Below are positions 7,179 through 15,101 of a stretch of 26,827 bases of DNA, one piece after another (position 1 is the stretch's first letter; each line of letters opens with the position of its first letter). Both the position numbers and the translations under genes were made by a program. Source of the stretch: Cytophagales bacterium (lineage in GTDB: Bacteria > Bacteroidota > Bacteroidia > Cytophagales > UBA9547); assembly GCA_025360395.1 (NCBI GenBank), contig JANYCH010000033.1, forward strand, positions 1-26,827, given 5' to 3'. The notes below the pieces were generated by a model that was given only the letters and a program-made list of their open reading frames with translations, searched no databases and was not told the origin of the DNA.

Positions 7179-8393
7179 TTAAAATACTTCTCCAAGGTTA
7201 AAGAAAAAACCACTTTCACCTTTTATGCCAACAGAATAATCTATTGAAATATTCGTATTTGTATGTTTGTTCACTTTAATCCTTACGCCAACTCCTGCTG
7301 CAGGATACAGTTTATCAAATTTTTTGGTATACCAGTTATTAATTGTTTGAACATTGGAAAAAACCACTCCTCCTAATAGCCTGTTTTTGGTAACATTAAA
7401 GCGGTATTCGGTTTCAAATGCCATTAAGTCATTACTTCTGAACCTCCCCTGAATATAACCCCTTCCCTGGTTATCATAAGTATCCCAGGCAGAACTTGGT
7501 AAATCCAGGTAGGGGACATTATTTCCCAAAGTAAACCAGTTATAACTCCAAAATGCCAGTATGTTATGCGAATTTTTAGGAAACTCTACATATTTTCTAG
7601 CATCTACAAGTAACTGTTGCCAATTATTATCGCTACCTATTGCCTTAAAGTTGTTCCTGTAACTAACATTGGCATAGTGAGAGCCAGCAATTGGGTTATT
7701 TAAATTGTTTCTGGTATCATATAAGGCACTCAACACCAAACCTGAAGAGACAGAAGTTTTGGACGGTCCGTACAAATCGAAATCAGATAAGGTAGGTGCA
7801 GGCCCTTCAGTAATATTATAATGGTAGTCAACATTATATCCTCCTCCTAAGTAATAGTCACCTATAAGTTTTCTGTAAACTAACTGATAGAAACGCAGAT
7901 ATGAGTATTCTATCAGTTCCTTGTTTTCTTTTTCAGTATTTGAGCCAAGCCCATAAGTAAAGGAAGGGTATTTTAAATACCGCCAGTCCCCAACAAAATT
8001 TAAAAGTTTTTTATTAGACCAGATATTCGATTTTAAAGATAACAAAATCTGTTTATTGAGGGTAACAATTCCAACGAGGGTTACTACCGAAAGATTTGTA
8101 CTTTCTGAGCTCCCAATATTGAAAGCACCATTTAATATTCCACCTGCAGCCCAACTAGTATGAGGTGCATAATTTAAGGAAGGAAGAAAAGAAAGTGGTT
8201 TTGAGTTTGCTGAATCTTTATTTCCGATACGCCTTCCTACAATATCAGATGCTACATCAAAAACATCAACTTTTGGGAAAGTTTTAATAGAATCTGATAC
8301 AGGAGTATTTGTGCTATCAGCCTGTTGGCAATGGCCCATTAAAATCCTACCAAAATACAAAACAAGGAATGCCGCTTTCTTAATATTTCCCAT
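7179..8393 (-). CDS. Omp85/BamA-like outer-membrane beta-barrel protein without POTRA domains
   Basis: The 404-residue product has a signal-like N terminus ending near residue 23. The rest is amphipathic beta strands and ends in Phe (NLGEVF), as barrel proteins do. The motif LYDTRNNLNNPIAGSHY matches the YDTRDNPxxPxxG signature of the Omp85/bacterial surface antigen barrel, and RGYIQGRFRSNDLMAFETEYRF matches its RGY..GRFRD..L strand. There is no room for POTRA repeats: only ~70 linker residues precede the barrel. It is therefore a short Omp85-family barrel of the kind common in Bacteroidota, not BamA itself. It lies between msrB (76-base gap) and the metal permease (8-base gap), so it may form an outer-membrane route linked to metal uptake; that role is inference. 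Confidence 0.82.
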   Translation of the reverse strand: MGNIKKAAFLVLYFGRILMGHCQQADSTNTPVSDSIKTFPKVDVFDVASDIVGRRIGNKDSANSKPLSFLPSLNYAPHTSWAAGGILNGAFNIGSSESTNLSVVTLVGIVTLNKQILLSLKSNIWSNKKLLNFVGDWRYLKYPSFTYGLGSNTEKENKELIEYSYLRFYQLVYRKLIGDYYLGGGYNVDYHYNITEGPAPTLSDFDLYGPSKTSVSSGLVLSALYDTRNNLNNPIAGSHYANVSYRNNFKAIGSDNNWQQLLVDARKYVEFPKNSHNILAFWSYNWFTLGNNVPYLDLPSSAWDTYDNQGRGYIQGRFRSNDLMAFETEYRFNVTKNRLLGGVVFSNVQTINNWYTKKFDKLYPAAGVGVRIKVNKHTNTNISIDYSVGIKGESGFFFNLGEVF

Positions 8394-8409
8394 TGCCAGA
8401 CAATGGCAA
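8390..8409 (-). promoter_or_regulatory. Hairpin overlapping the start codon of the Omp85-like gene
   Basis: Two alternative 6-bp stems overlap here. TTGCCA at 8393-8398 pairs with TGGCAA at 8404-8409, and CCATTG at 8390-8395 pairs with CAATGG at 8401-8406. The second includes the ATG at 8391-8393. Folding would hide the start codon, which suggests possible translational control; chance cannot be excluded. Confidence 0.3.
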
Positions 8410-8469
8410 TTTAGGAAATTATTCCACCTGTGAAGGTTTTATGGTAGATATTTCAGTCCTAGTTCCTAC

Positions 8470-8997
8470 CTATTTAGATGCAACAGGAGGTTTGCCGCCT
8501 TCCGGTACAAATATTAAAGCCGCAGAATTCATACAATAACGTTTGCCAGTAGGATTTGGCCCATCGTCAAATACATGGCCTAAATGAGATCCGCTTTTGC
8601 TGTCTACTACCTCAATTCTTTGCATACCACCATCATTGTCAACTACAATCCTAACCGCATCTGGGTTTATCGGAGCATAAAAACTTGGCCATCCGGTCCC
8701 TGAATCAAATTTTGTTTCTGAACTGAACAAAGGTTGCAACGTTGCTGCAGAGTAATATGTTCCCTTTTTGAACAAATGATCATACTTACCGGTATTTGGG
8801 CGTTCAGTTCCTTTTTCCCTTAAAACATAGTATTGCTCATCAGTGAGTTTCTTTTTCCATTCAGCTTCAGAAAGTTTCATTGGAAAATCATTTTTATTTT
8901 TGACCTGGGGCGGATCCGGGAATTTGCTTTTATCTGCCTGTGCACAAGCTGAACTTACAAAAAGAGTTGAGAATAAAATGATAAAGCTGGTTTTCAT
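8470..8997 (-). CDS. msrB: Exported peptide-methionine (R)-S-oxide reductase, zinc-less type
   Basis: The 175-residue product carries a signal peptide (FIILFSTLFVSSACA), cleaved by Sec or possibly lipidated at Cys18. The MsrB domain is complete: GKYDHLFKKGTYY, TKFDSGTGWPSFY, GSHLGHVFDDGP and RYCMNSAALIF, with catalytic Cys155. It reduces methionine-R-sulfoxide in proteins, here in the envelope. The two CxxC zinc pairs of many MsrB proteins are absent (YSAATLQPLF and DSKSGSHLG occupy those places). The usual resolving Cys of SGCGWPSF is Thr, so the mature enzyme has only the catalytic Cys plus possibly Cys18. An external thiol or lipoprotein reductant would be needed for recycling. It heads a leftward group with the barrel and permease genes. 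Confidence 0.93.
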   Translation of the reverse strand: MKTSFIILFSTLFVSSACAQADKSKFPDPPQVKNKNDFPMKLSEAEWKKKLTDEQYYVLREKGTERPNTGKYDHLFKKGTYYSAATLQPLFSSETKFDSGTGWPSFYAPINPDAVRIVVDNDGGMQRIEVVDSKSGSHLGHVFDDGPNPTGKRYCMNSAALIFVPEGGKPPVASK

Positions 8998-9052
8998 CTT
9001 AATAATTTTAAATAATATATGGAGTCATAACAAAACCGGATTGAGTTTGATT

Positions 9053-9060
9053 CAAACATA
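9053..9060 (-). promoter_or_regulatory. Putative -7 box of the msrB promoter (TATGTTTG)
   Basis: The minus strand reads TATGTTTG, an exact TAnnTTTG match, 55 bases upstream of the msrB ATG in a spacer with no other role. The -33 region is weak. Confidence 0.45.
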
Positions 9061-9196
9061 TTAGGCTTATTCAGTTATAAATATTCTTTATGTTTTGTAT
9101 AGCAACTTCTAAAATAAGTTTTTCTCTTTTTCCATCTTCATGACACTATCATAAGTGTTATCTGAGGAAATTGGAAAAACTGCACAAGACTTAAGG

Positions 9197-9264
9197 AAAA
9201 AAAATTCAACCTTTTAGTTTGATGCACTGTATGTTCATTATTGGAAATTAAACTCAAAAAGGTT
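9197..9264 (-). terminator. Intrinsic terminator downstream of the DUF3857/transglutaminase gene
   Basis: Read leftwards, a stem forms between AACCTTTTTGAGTTT (9264-9250) and AAACTAAAAGGTT (9220-9208) with a small bulge. After GAA it is followed by eight T (A run at 9197-9204 on plus). The long loop is atypical, but the position after the stop at 9291 and the T-tract support termination before the msrB promoter. Confidence 0.55.
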
Positions 9265-9290
9265 TTGACTAGAATGGCAAAATAAAATAA

Positions 9291-11219
9291 TCAAGACCCC
9301 TTTTTCTCTAAAACAATAGTTTCTTTATAGGCCTGTATAATTTTATCAAGGTGACTGTTCCAGTCTTTAAATTCGCGTTTATCAAGCAGCAATGTGTTAA
9401 TATATAATTCAAATGTGTACACCAACCTGTTGCCTTCCAGTTTGTAATTGATCTGATAGCCATATTCTTTTCCGTTAAAAAACACTGAAGCTGGTAGTTT
9501 GCCTGGTTTATATCCTGCTGGTATTTCCAAAGAATACACATGTTTATCATAAAAAGTATGCTCGAATTCTCTTGATATATTTCTGTCTGTTGTATCAATT
9601 TTATATGAAAGATAGTCTCTGTCAAGGTTTAGGTTCAAGTACCAATTACCGTCAATTAATCTTGCATAATCTTTCAATTCCATTTTGGCAGTAATGAAAA
9701 GTGGCTTCTCCCTTTGTTCTGCGTCACTGTACGTAATACCGCTGATTTTACATTTATTGCTTCCCCTGGAAAGCATGTTCTCAAACATTTCATCTTTTTC
9801 GTGGCTTTTAACCAGCAATAACCTTTCAATGAAATAATATTTATTGTAGCCCTCCAGTTTCATGGAAATATTCCCGGCCATCCCATCATTATTTAAGGTA
9901 ATATAGGTTGAATCCAGCCTCGAATTTTTTGTATAGGGTATAACCGGCACTTTTACGACCTGGAATGAATCCGGCGAGATTGAAATAAGGGCTTCTTTAC
10001 CCTGAATAAACCCGCTTGGATAACCATAGGGCAAATACCTGGCGGTGGCATCCAGAAATTTCCATGTATTTTTCAGGTAAACTGAAGCAATCATATGATT
10101 GTCTGCATTGGGTGCTGGAAGTTCGGCATAGCTATATGGCAAATCCCTTGTTCCGATCCAGCAAACGTATGCGGGAATACCGGCCTGTTTGTACATAAAA
10201 GTTAATATACTGGCCATATCCTTGCAATCGCCATATCTCTTTCTGAAGATATCGTTGGCTTGCCGTGGTACAAAGCCTCCAAGTCCGTCTTCAAAAGCTA
10301 TGTATTTCATATTGTCTTGTACCCAGTAGTAAATATTTCTCGCAAGGTCTTCCCGGTCAGGGGATTTCTGCTTTAATGAATCAACTAATTTTGTCAAAGC
10401 CTGGTCGGGCTTGCCCGCATTCAGGTCCTTTAGAAAAGCATAATTATGTGCATATAGTTCTTTGGCTGTATTTAGTCCTGATACCCAACCTTTGGTTTCC
10501 GTTTTATATTCTTTGATCAAAGGGAATAAATGAGGCAGATTGTATTGTATTGAGGGTGAATTGCTATGGCCTTTCCATTCCTTCACATCCTTAACCAGCC
10601 AGGTTTTAGAAAACTTTCCTTTGCTAATTTCTTCGGTATAAGTCTTTTGAATTGTGTCTCCAAAAAACCGGACATAAGGTTTTACCTTATCAGAATGGTT
10701 AATAGTAAATGAAGATTTTATTAACGGAACACTTTCCTGGAAATGAAAAGGAAACTGGATATTTGGATCCAGGCTGTTATAAGTGTATTTCAATTCGAGG
10801 ATGGCCCCTTTCTGCACTCCTGGAAAAACAAAATGCCTGTATTTGACGTCATCAAAAAAGAACATGTTGGAGATTCTGTTTTTGTCTTCCCAGTTTGTGA
10901 CCTTGAGTTTTTTATACGACCGCCCGTTTGGGACATAAGTGCAGGCTTCAAAACTGGCAAGCTCAAAAAATCCCGGAACGTAGGTTACTGTCCTTTCTGC
11001 TAAACCGAAAGCTTTCTCTTCTAAAATCAGATATTGGATAGTATGACTTCGGGTAGCTGTTAGCTTATCGCCGGCAACATCAAGGTTCAGGATTTCTTCA
11101 TTGAGCATAACAGCCGATGCTTCAGGAAATCTTTGTCTTATCTCCGTTATGTTAAGTTTAGGTTGGGAAAAGGTGATTGAGGTAAAAGAAAGAAGAATGA
11201 TGAAAATGAAATTGCGCAT
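9291..11219 (-). CDS. Exported DUF3857 protein with transglutaminase-like domain
   Basis: I place the start at ATG 11217-11219, giving 642 residues. It begins directly with a signal peptide (MRNFIFIILLSFTSITFS); an in-frame ATG 30 bases further upstream would add ten residues before it. Residues ~40-230 match DUF3857, a beta-rich region with an IQYLIL strand and a FVFPGVQKGAILELKY strand. Residues ~285-400 form the transglutaminase-like core with an intact triad: Cys332 in RYGDCKDMASI, His375 in DNHMIASVY and Asp390 in KFLDATAR. The C-terminal ~240 residues are further beta structure. Such proteins are periplasmic or surface-associated in Bacteroidota; the reaction may be proteolysis or amide transfer, and no substrate is known. 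It follows ispE by 61 bases and is closed by a terminator. Confidence 0.88.
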   Translation of the reverse strand: MRNFIFIILLSFTSITFSQPKLNITEIRQRFPEASAVMLNEEILNLDVAGDKLTATRSHTIQYLILEEKAFGLAERTVTYVPGFFELASFEACTYVPNGRSYKKLKVTNWEDKNRISNMFFFDDVKYRHFVFPGVQKGAILELKYTYNSLDPNIQFPFHFQESVPLIKSSFTINHSDKVKPYVRFFGDTIQKTYTEEISKGKFSKTWLVKDVKEWKGHSNSPSIQYNLPHLFPLIKEYKTETKGWVSGLNTAKELYAHNYAFLKDLNAGKPDQALTKLVDSLKQKSPDREDLARNIYYWVQDNMKYIAFEDGLGGFVPRQANDIFRKRYGDCKDMASILTFMYKQAGIPAYVCWIGTRDLPYSYAELPAPNADNHMIASVYLKNTWKFLDATARYLPYGYPSGFIQGKEALISISPDSFQVVKVPVIPYTKNSRLDSTYITLNNDGMAGNISMKLEGYNKYYFIERLLLVKSHEKDEMFENMLSRGSNKCKISGITYSDAEQREKPLFITAKMELKDYARLIDGNWYLNLNLDRDYLSYKIDTTDRNISREFEHTFYDKHVYSLEIPAGYKPGKLPASVFFNGKEYGYQINYKLEGNRLVYTFELYINTLLLDKREFKDWNSHLDKIIQAYKETIVLEKKGS

Positions 11220-11280
11220 TTGGCTAATTGATTGCCAGCAAAATAACAAAATTTACCTGCAAGAAGTTGGTAGGATAAAA

Positions 11281-12072
11281 TTATAATGTTCCATGGAAAT
11301 GGCCTGGTATATTAAAATCAGGTTTGTTTTCAAAGATCCCGAATACTGCAGATCCGGATCCGCTCATGGAAGCATAGAAAGCCCCTTTTTCATACAAAAG
11401 GTTTTTGATTGTTCCCAAAACCGGATGAAGGTGAAATATTGTATCTTCAAATTGATTGTGAAGTTGTTCTTTCCATAAACCAGTCGCAGGAAGCACTTTC
11501 TTTATATCTTCAGTATAAGGTTTTGGATTTATACCTGCAAATGCCTGTTTTGATGATACATTAATATCGGGACAAACAATCACAATGTATTTACCTTTTA
11601 AACTGAGATCCGCTGATTCAAGAACTTCCCCTCTTGATTTTGCAATTGCAGAAACATTTTCAATAAAAAATGCACAATCACTCCCAATTTGTGCTGCATA
11701 ATCTTTAAGCTGTCCTGCGCTTAAACCAAGGTTAAAAATGGAATCCAGGCATTTCAAGGTAAATGCTGCATCAGATGAACCTCCACCCAATCCCGCACCC
11801 ATCGGAATTATTTTATGCAAATGAATCCTTACCGGACCAATCTTATAATTTGCTTCTAATAATTTATAACCTTTTACGCAAAGGTTTTCCTCGATCGTAC
11901 CGGGAACCGGGATACCCGTCTGTATAAATTCAAAGGCTTCTGAAGGAACTATTTCGAGGATATCGCACCAGTTAACCGGATAAAAGCAACTTAGCAGATC
12001 ATGATAACCATCTTGCCGCTTTCCGGTAATGTACAGGCCCAGGTTGATTTTTATGTTTGGAAAAACGATCAT
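11281..12072 (-). CDS. ispE: 4-diphosphocytidyl-2-C-methyl-D-erythritol kinase
   Basis: The 263-residue GHMP-family kinase phosphorylates CDP-ME in the MEP pathway to isopentenyl diphosphate. The N terminus NIKINLGLYITGKRQDGYH holds Lys8 of the KIN motif. The ATP loop is MGAGLGGGSSDAA at 91-103, the catalytic Asp is probably Asp132 in QIGSDCAFF, and the C-terminal GHMP motif is MSGSGSAVFG. The length is at the short end for IspE but complete. It lies 29 bases after panB, so the two cofactor/isoprenoid genes are probably co-transcribed leftwards with the DUF3857 gene. Confidence 0.96.
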   Translation of the reverse strand: MIVFPNIKINLGLYITGKRQDGYHDLLSCFYPVNWCDILEIVPSEAFEFIQTGIPVPGTIEENLCVKGYKLLEANYKIGPVRIHLHKIIPMGAGLGGGSSDAAFTLKCLDSIFNLGLSAGQLKDYAAQIGSDCAFFIENVSAIAKSRGEVLESADLSLKGKYIVIVCPDINVSSKQAFAGINPKPYTEDIKKVLPATGLWKEQLHNQFEDTIFHLHPVLGTIKNLLYEKGAFYASMSGSGSAVFGIFENKPDFNIPGHFHGTL

Positions 12073-12101
12073 ATTTTCTCCTTATGAGGAAGGGAGAATG
12101 G

Positions 12102-12920
12102 TTAATAGGATTCCTGAATGGTAGGAAAACTTTTTGCCTTTACATCAATTATATAATTTTTGACTGCATCAGAAATGACAGTATTTAATTCTGCATATCT
12201 TCTCAAAAACCTTGGATTAAATTCGGTACTTATTCCCAGCATATCGTGGCTAACCAAAACCTGGCCATCCAGAAATGGCCCTGCTCCAATTCCAATTACA
12301 GGGATTGAAACAGCTTCAGCCACGATTTTGCCTAATTCTGCAGGTATTTTTTCTAAAACCAAACCAAAGCAACCAATTTGTTCAAGCATCAAAGCATCTT
12401 CTACCAGTTTATCAGCTTCGTGCTTTTCCTGTGCCCGAACTGCATAGGTCCCAAATTTATAAATAGACTGAGGAATAAGCCCCAAATGTCCCATTACAGG
12501 AACCCCGGCACTTAAAATCCTGATGATAGACTCCTTTACTTCAAGGCCACCTTCAAGCTTAATTGCATGTGCCCCGGATTCTTTCATGATCCTTATAGCA
12601 GAACGTAAAGCTTCAGAAGAATTTCCCTGGTAAGATCCAAATGGCATGTCAACAATGATCAAAGCTCTCTCAACAGCCCTTACAACAGATGAGGCATGGT
12701 AAATCATCTGGTCCAAAGTTATTGGTAACGTTGTTTCATGTCCTGCCATCACATTTGAAGCAGAATCCCCAACCAACAAAACATCTACTCCGGCAGCGTC
12801 AAGGATCTTGGCCATTGAAAAATCGTAGGCAGTCAGCATGGAGATTTTTTCTCCCCTGCTTTTCATTTCCCGTAACTGATGAGTGGTAACCTTTTTAATA
12901 TGAGATGAATGTGAACTCAT
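12102..12920 (-). CDS. panB: 3-methyl-2-oxobutanoate hydroxymethyltransferase (pantothenate pathway)
   Basis: PanB makes ketopantoate from alpha-ketoisovalerate and methylene-THF, the first step to pantothenate and CoA. I choose ATG 12918-12920 (272 residues, MSSHSSHIKKVTTHQLR), which matches the usual family start; the frame is open for 20 more codons upstream but that part looks unrelated. The barrel motifs are intact: VGDSASNVMAGHETTLPIT and DMPFGSYQ (metal-binding Asp), IKLEGG (Glu), VMGHLGLIPQS, the catalytic Glu in LVLEKIP, and GIGAGPFLDGQVLV. It heads a probable panB-ispE leftward unit. Confidence 0.97.
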   Translation of the reverse strand: MSSHSSHIKKVTTHQLREMKSRGEKISMLTAYDFSMAKILDAAGVDVLLVGDSASNVMAGHETTLPITLDQMIYHASSVVRAVERALIIVDMPFGSYQGNSSEALRSAIRIMKESGAHAIKLEGGLEVKESIIRILSAGVPVMGHLGLIPQSIYKFGTYAVRAQEKHEADKLVEDALMLEQIGCFGLVLEKIPAELGKIVAEAVSIPVIGIGAGPFLDGQVLVSHDMLGISTEFNPRFLRRYAELNTVISDAVKNYIIDVKAKSFPTIQESY

Positions 12921-13005
12921 TATGCTAATTAAACATGAATTAATCCTGTTTGGCCAGATCGTCTGGCTTTCACATCCCAAAGTAAAATAAAATCTTGATA
13001 CTAAA

Positions 13006-13036
13006 TCTGTAAACTATCAGGGAAACAGTATATTTG
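13006..13036 (+). promoter_or_regulatory. Putative Bacteroidota promoter driving the CorC/HlyC gene
   Basis: TCTG at 13006-13009, exactly 19 bases, then TATATTTG at 13029-13036. This is one mismatch from the TTTG-N19-TAnnTTTG consensus, the best-formed promoter in the window. Transcription would start near 13043, leaving a leader of about 117 bases before the ATG at 13160. Confidence 0.55.
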
Positions 13037-13038
13037 CA

Positions 13039-13170
13039 ATGAAACATCTTTTTTATCTTATCGAAAGCGATAGTTTACATACTTATCAAAATACTTCCTC
13101 AGGGACAAACTTTATCGCCCTCCTTCTTGAAGCCTCATTAAAACCTAAGCCAGCAAGCCATGTTTTTTGA
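13039..13170 (+). CDS. Possible 43-residue upstream ORF overlapping the CorC-family start
   Basis: ATG at 13039 lies three bases after the TATATTTG box and opens a 43-codon frame (MKHLFYLIESDSLHTYQNTS at its start). Its TGA at 13168-13170 overlaps the first bases of the CorC-family gene. If transcribed from the promoter at 13006-13036 it would be leaderless or miss its start, so it may be a chance frame. It is listed because it fills the leader and overlaps the downstream start. Confidence 0.2.
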   Translation: MKHLFYLIESDSLHTYQNTSSGTNFIALLLEASLKPKPASHVF

Positions 13171-14461
13171 CATAATGCTTATTGTGGCCTTAGTGATGCT
13201 GAACGGTTTTTTTGTTGCAGCAGAGTTTGCAATGGTTAAAGTCCGCCATTCACAAATAGAAATACTGGTACGTGAGGGGAGCAGTTCTGCAAAAATGGCG
13301 ACTCATATTCTTTCGCATCTCAACACTTATTTATCTGCGACCCAGTTAGGTATTACGCTTGCCAGTTTGGCTTTGGGTTGGTTTGGTGAAGAAACAGTCA
13401 CAACTCTGATCTTACCTGCCTTTAATTATTTCAATTTCAATATTAGTTTAGAAACCATCCATAAAATTTCTTTAGGTGTATCCTTCCTGCTTGTTACCTT
13501 TTTACATATAGTTTTTGGAGAAGTTGCTCCTAAAGCTTTTGGGATAAAAATGGCGGAAGAAGTGATCATGTTCACGGCCCATCCTTTGAGGATATTCTAT
13601 CTGGTTTTCAGACCTTTTATCTTTATTCTCAACGGATCTGCCAACCTTTTATTAAAGCTTTTTGGTATTGACCCAAATGAAATAGAAGAAGGACATAGTG
13701 CTGAAGAATTAAAAATGCTCATTAAGCAGGGAGCTGAGGAAGGTACCATACCAACCACACAGCAGGAATTAATCGAGAATGTATTCAATTTTAATGATTT
13801 ATCAGCCAGGCAAATACAGGTTTCAAGGACTAAAATTGTTGCACTGGAAGTAAGCAGCCCTGATGCTGATGTTATTAAAAAGGTTATTTCTGAGGGATAT
13901 TCAAGAATGCCTGTTTACAAAGAAACCCTTGATGATATTGTGGGAATTGTTCATACAAAAGACATTATCCCTATGGTGAACGATAGAAAACCTATCATTT
14001 TAAGGGATATTTTGAGGCCGGCATATTTTATCCCGGAAACAAAAACGGTCAGCGAGCTTTTAAAAGACTTCCAGAAAAAAAGAATGCACATGGCTGTGGT
14101 ATTGGACGAATTTGGCGGAACTTCAGGAATCGTGACCATGGAAGATGTAATTGAAGAATTGGTTGGAGAGATCCAGGATGAATATGATGACGAGGCCGTT
14201 AAGGTTGAAAAAGTAGACGAAGGCGCTTACATTGTCAAAGGTGGTATTCACATTCACGATGTGAATGAATATCTTACCTATCCTCTTCCGGTTGGAGACG
14301 ATTTTGAAACTGTGGCCGGTCTGATGAATTTTATTTTTGGCAAAATCCCCGAACAAAACGAGCAAAAGGAATTTGGAGGTTATCTTTTTACTATATTGAA
14401 AAGCAGTCGTAAAGCAGTTGAGTTTATCAGGTTACAGGAGGTATTGAAGGAAACAGACTAG
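13160..14461 (+). CDS. CNNM/CorC/HlyC-family membrane protein (DUF21 plus CBS pair)
   Basis: The 433-residue product has the full family architecture. A DUF21 transmembrane domain covers ~1-190, with hydrophobic segments near 2-20, 60-80, 95-125 and 135-160 and the signature LNGFFVAAEFAMVK. A CBS pair covers ~205-335 (SRMPVYKETLDDIVGIVHTK and MAVVLDEFGGTSGIVTMEDV). A C-terminal CorC_HlyC domain covers ~350-430. Members are implicated in Mg2+/Co2+ efflux or resistance; some are annotated as hemolysins, for which there is little support. The ATG at 13160 starts directly in the first membrane helix, as expected. The gene is transcribed alone from the promoter at 13006-13036. Confidence 0.93.
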   Translation: MFFDIMLIVALVMLNGFFVAAEFAMVKVRHSQIEILVREGSSSAKMATHILSHLNTYLSATQLGITLASLALGWFGEETVTTLILPAFNYFNFNISLETIHKISLGVSFLLVTFLHIVFGEVAPKAFGIKMAEEVIMFTAHPLRIFYLVFRPFIFILNGSANLLLKLFGIDPNEIEEGHSAEELKMLIKQGAEEGTIPTTQQELIENVFNFNDLSARQIQVSRTKIVALEVSSPDADVIKKVISEGYSRMPVYKETLDDIVGIVHTKDIIPMVNDRKPIILRDILRPAYFIPETKTVSELLKDFQKKRMHMAVVLDEFGGTSGIVTMEDVIEELVGEIQDEYDDEAVKVEKVDEGAYIVKGGIHIHDVNEYLTYPLPVGDDFETVAGLMNFIFGKIPEQNEQKEFGGYLFTILKSSRKAVEFIRLQEVLKETD

Positions 14462-14658
14462 GTTTGTATTGAGTACTTTTGTTTAGACTGTTGCATACTG
14501 AACACTTCTTAGATTTGTCATTTTTAGACGTCTATTAATATTTCCTTAGTTTTTAGATTATGCTTGGATAATTTTAGTATTTGGTTTAAAGATTTGAGGG
14601 AAATTCCAGAATCAATATTGTATTATAATTGAGAAAATTGACTAAATTCATATAAAAT

Positions 14659-15045
14659 ATGTCAATTATAAAACTTCCTTTGCGGTTTGAAGGCTCCTTA
14701 GGAGAAAAGCAATTATATACTTTGTTTGATTCCGGGGCTACATTTTCTTGTATCAGTGCGGAAGCAGTTGAAAACCTTGAAGAAAAATTAAAATTGCGCC
14801 GGCCTTTGGAAGTTGCCACTGCAAGTGAAGGACATTACCTTAAAATTGAGTTTAGTACCAGACTTGATTTTTATTATGATGATATCCGACTTTCTGACGA
14901 ATTTATGATAATTCCTGGATTATCAGAAGAAGTAATTCTAGGTGTCAATACATTTCAAAAATGGAGAATTAAATTAGATTTTGAAACTGACAAAGTAATA
15001 ATTGACCCCAAAGTAGCTAAAGCGATTTTAAAGAACCTTATATAA
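14659..15045 (+). CDS. Retropepsin-like aspartic protease, single domain
   Basis: The 128-residue cytoplasmic protein has no signal peptide. YTLFDSGATFSCIS at residues 20-33 is the active-site loop of retroviral-type aspartic proteases (DSGA, Asp24). The second signature, VILGVNTFQKWRIKLDFETDKVII at 93-116, matches the ILGxxxL strand that follows the flap in this fold. Like other retropepsins it would act as a homodimer, with one Asp per subunit. Bacterial stand-alone members are mostly uncharacterised and their substrates unknown. It lies 197 bases after the CorC-family gene and converges on the RsbW gene, with only 56 bases between them. Confidence 0.82.
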   Translation: MSIIKLPLRFEGSLGEKQLYTLFDSGATFSCISAEAVENLEEKLKLRRPLEVATASEGHYLKIEFSTRLDFYYDDIRLSDEFMIIPGLSEEVILGVNTFQKWRIKLDFETDKVIIDPKVAKAILKNLI

Positions 15046-15101
15046 TATTGCTTATCCGTATTAGACTACTTTAGTAACAGTATCTTTGGTATTTTAGAAT
15101 A

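Noticed and set aside
9308..9625. Minus-strand 105-codon frame inside the DUF3857 gene
   Set aside because: It lies in another frame of a well-supported gene, has no recognisable motif, and its composition is that of a shadow frame.
11220..11249. Ten-residue N-terminal extension of the DUF3857 protein from an upstream ATG
   Set aside because: The signal peptide begins at the second Met; the extension would place polar residues and a Cys before it.
12160..12447. Plus-strand 95-codon frame opposite panB
   Set aside because: Antisense to highly conserved PanB motifs; no start context or family match.
12921..12980. Twenty-residue extension of PanB
   Set aside because: PanB proteins start close to the internal Met; the extra residues do not resemble the family.
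14474..14481. TACTTTTG, a TAnnTTTG match upstream of the retropepsin gene
   Set aside because: It is 178 bases from the ATG and has no -33 element at proper spacing; too weak to call.
14452..14508. Imperfect AACAGACTA/TAGACTGTT inverted repeat after the CorC-family gene
   Set aside because: Short, mismatched stem with a long loop and no T-tract; not convincing as a terminator.
15081..15088. TATCTTTG, a perfect -7 box on the plus strand
   Set aside because: No rightward gene follows; it lies between convergent genes, so it is probably a chance match.
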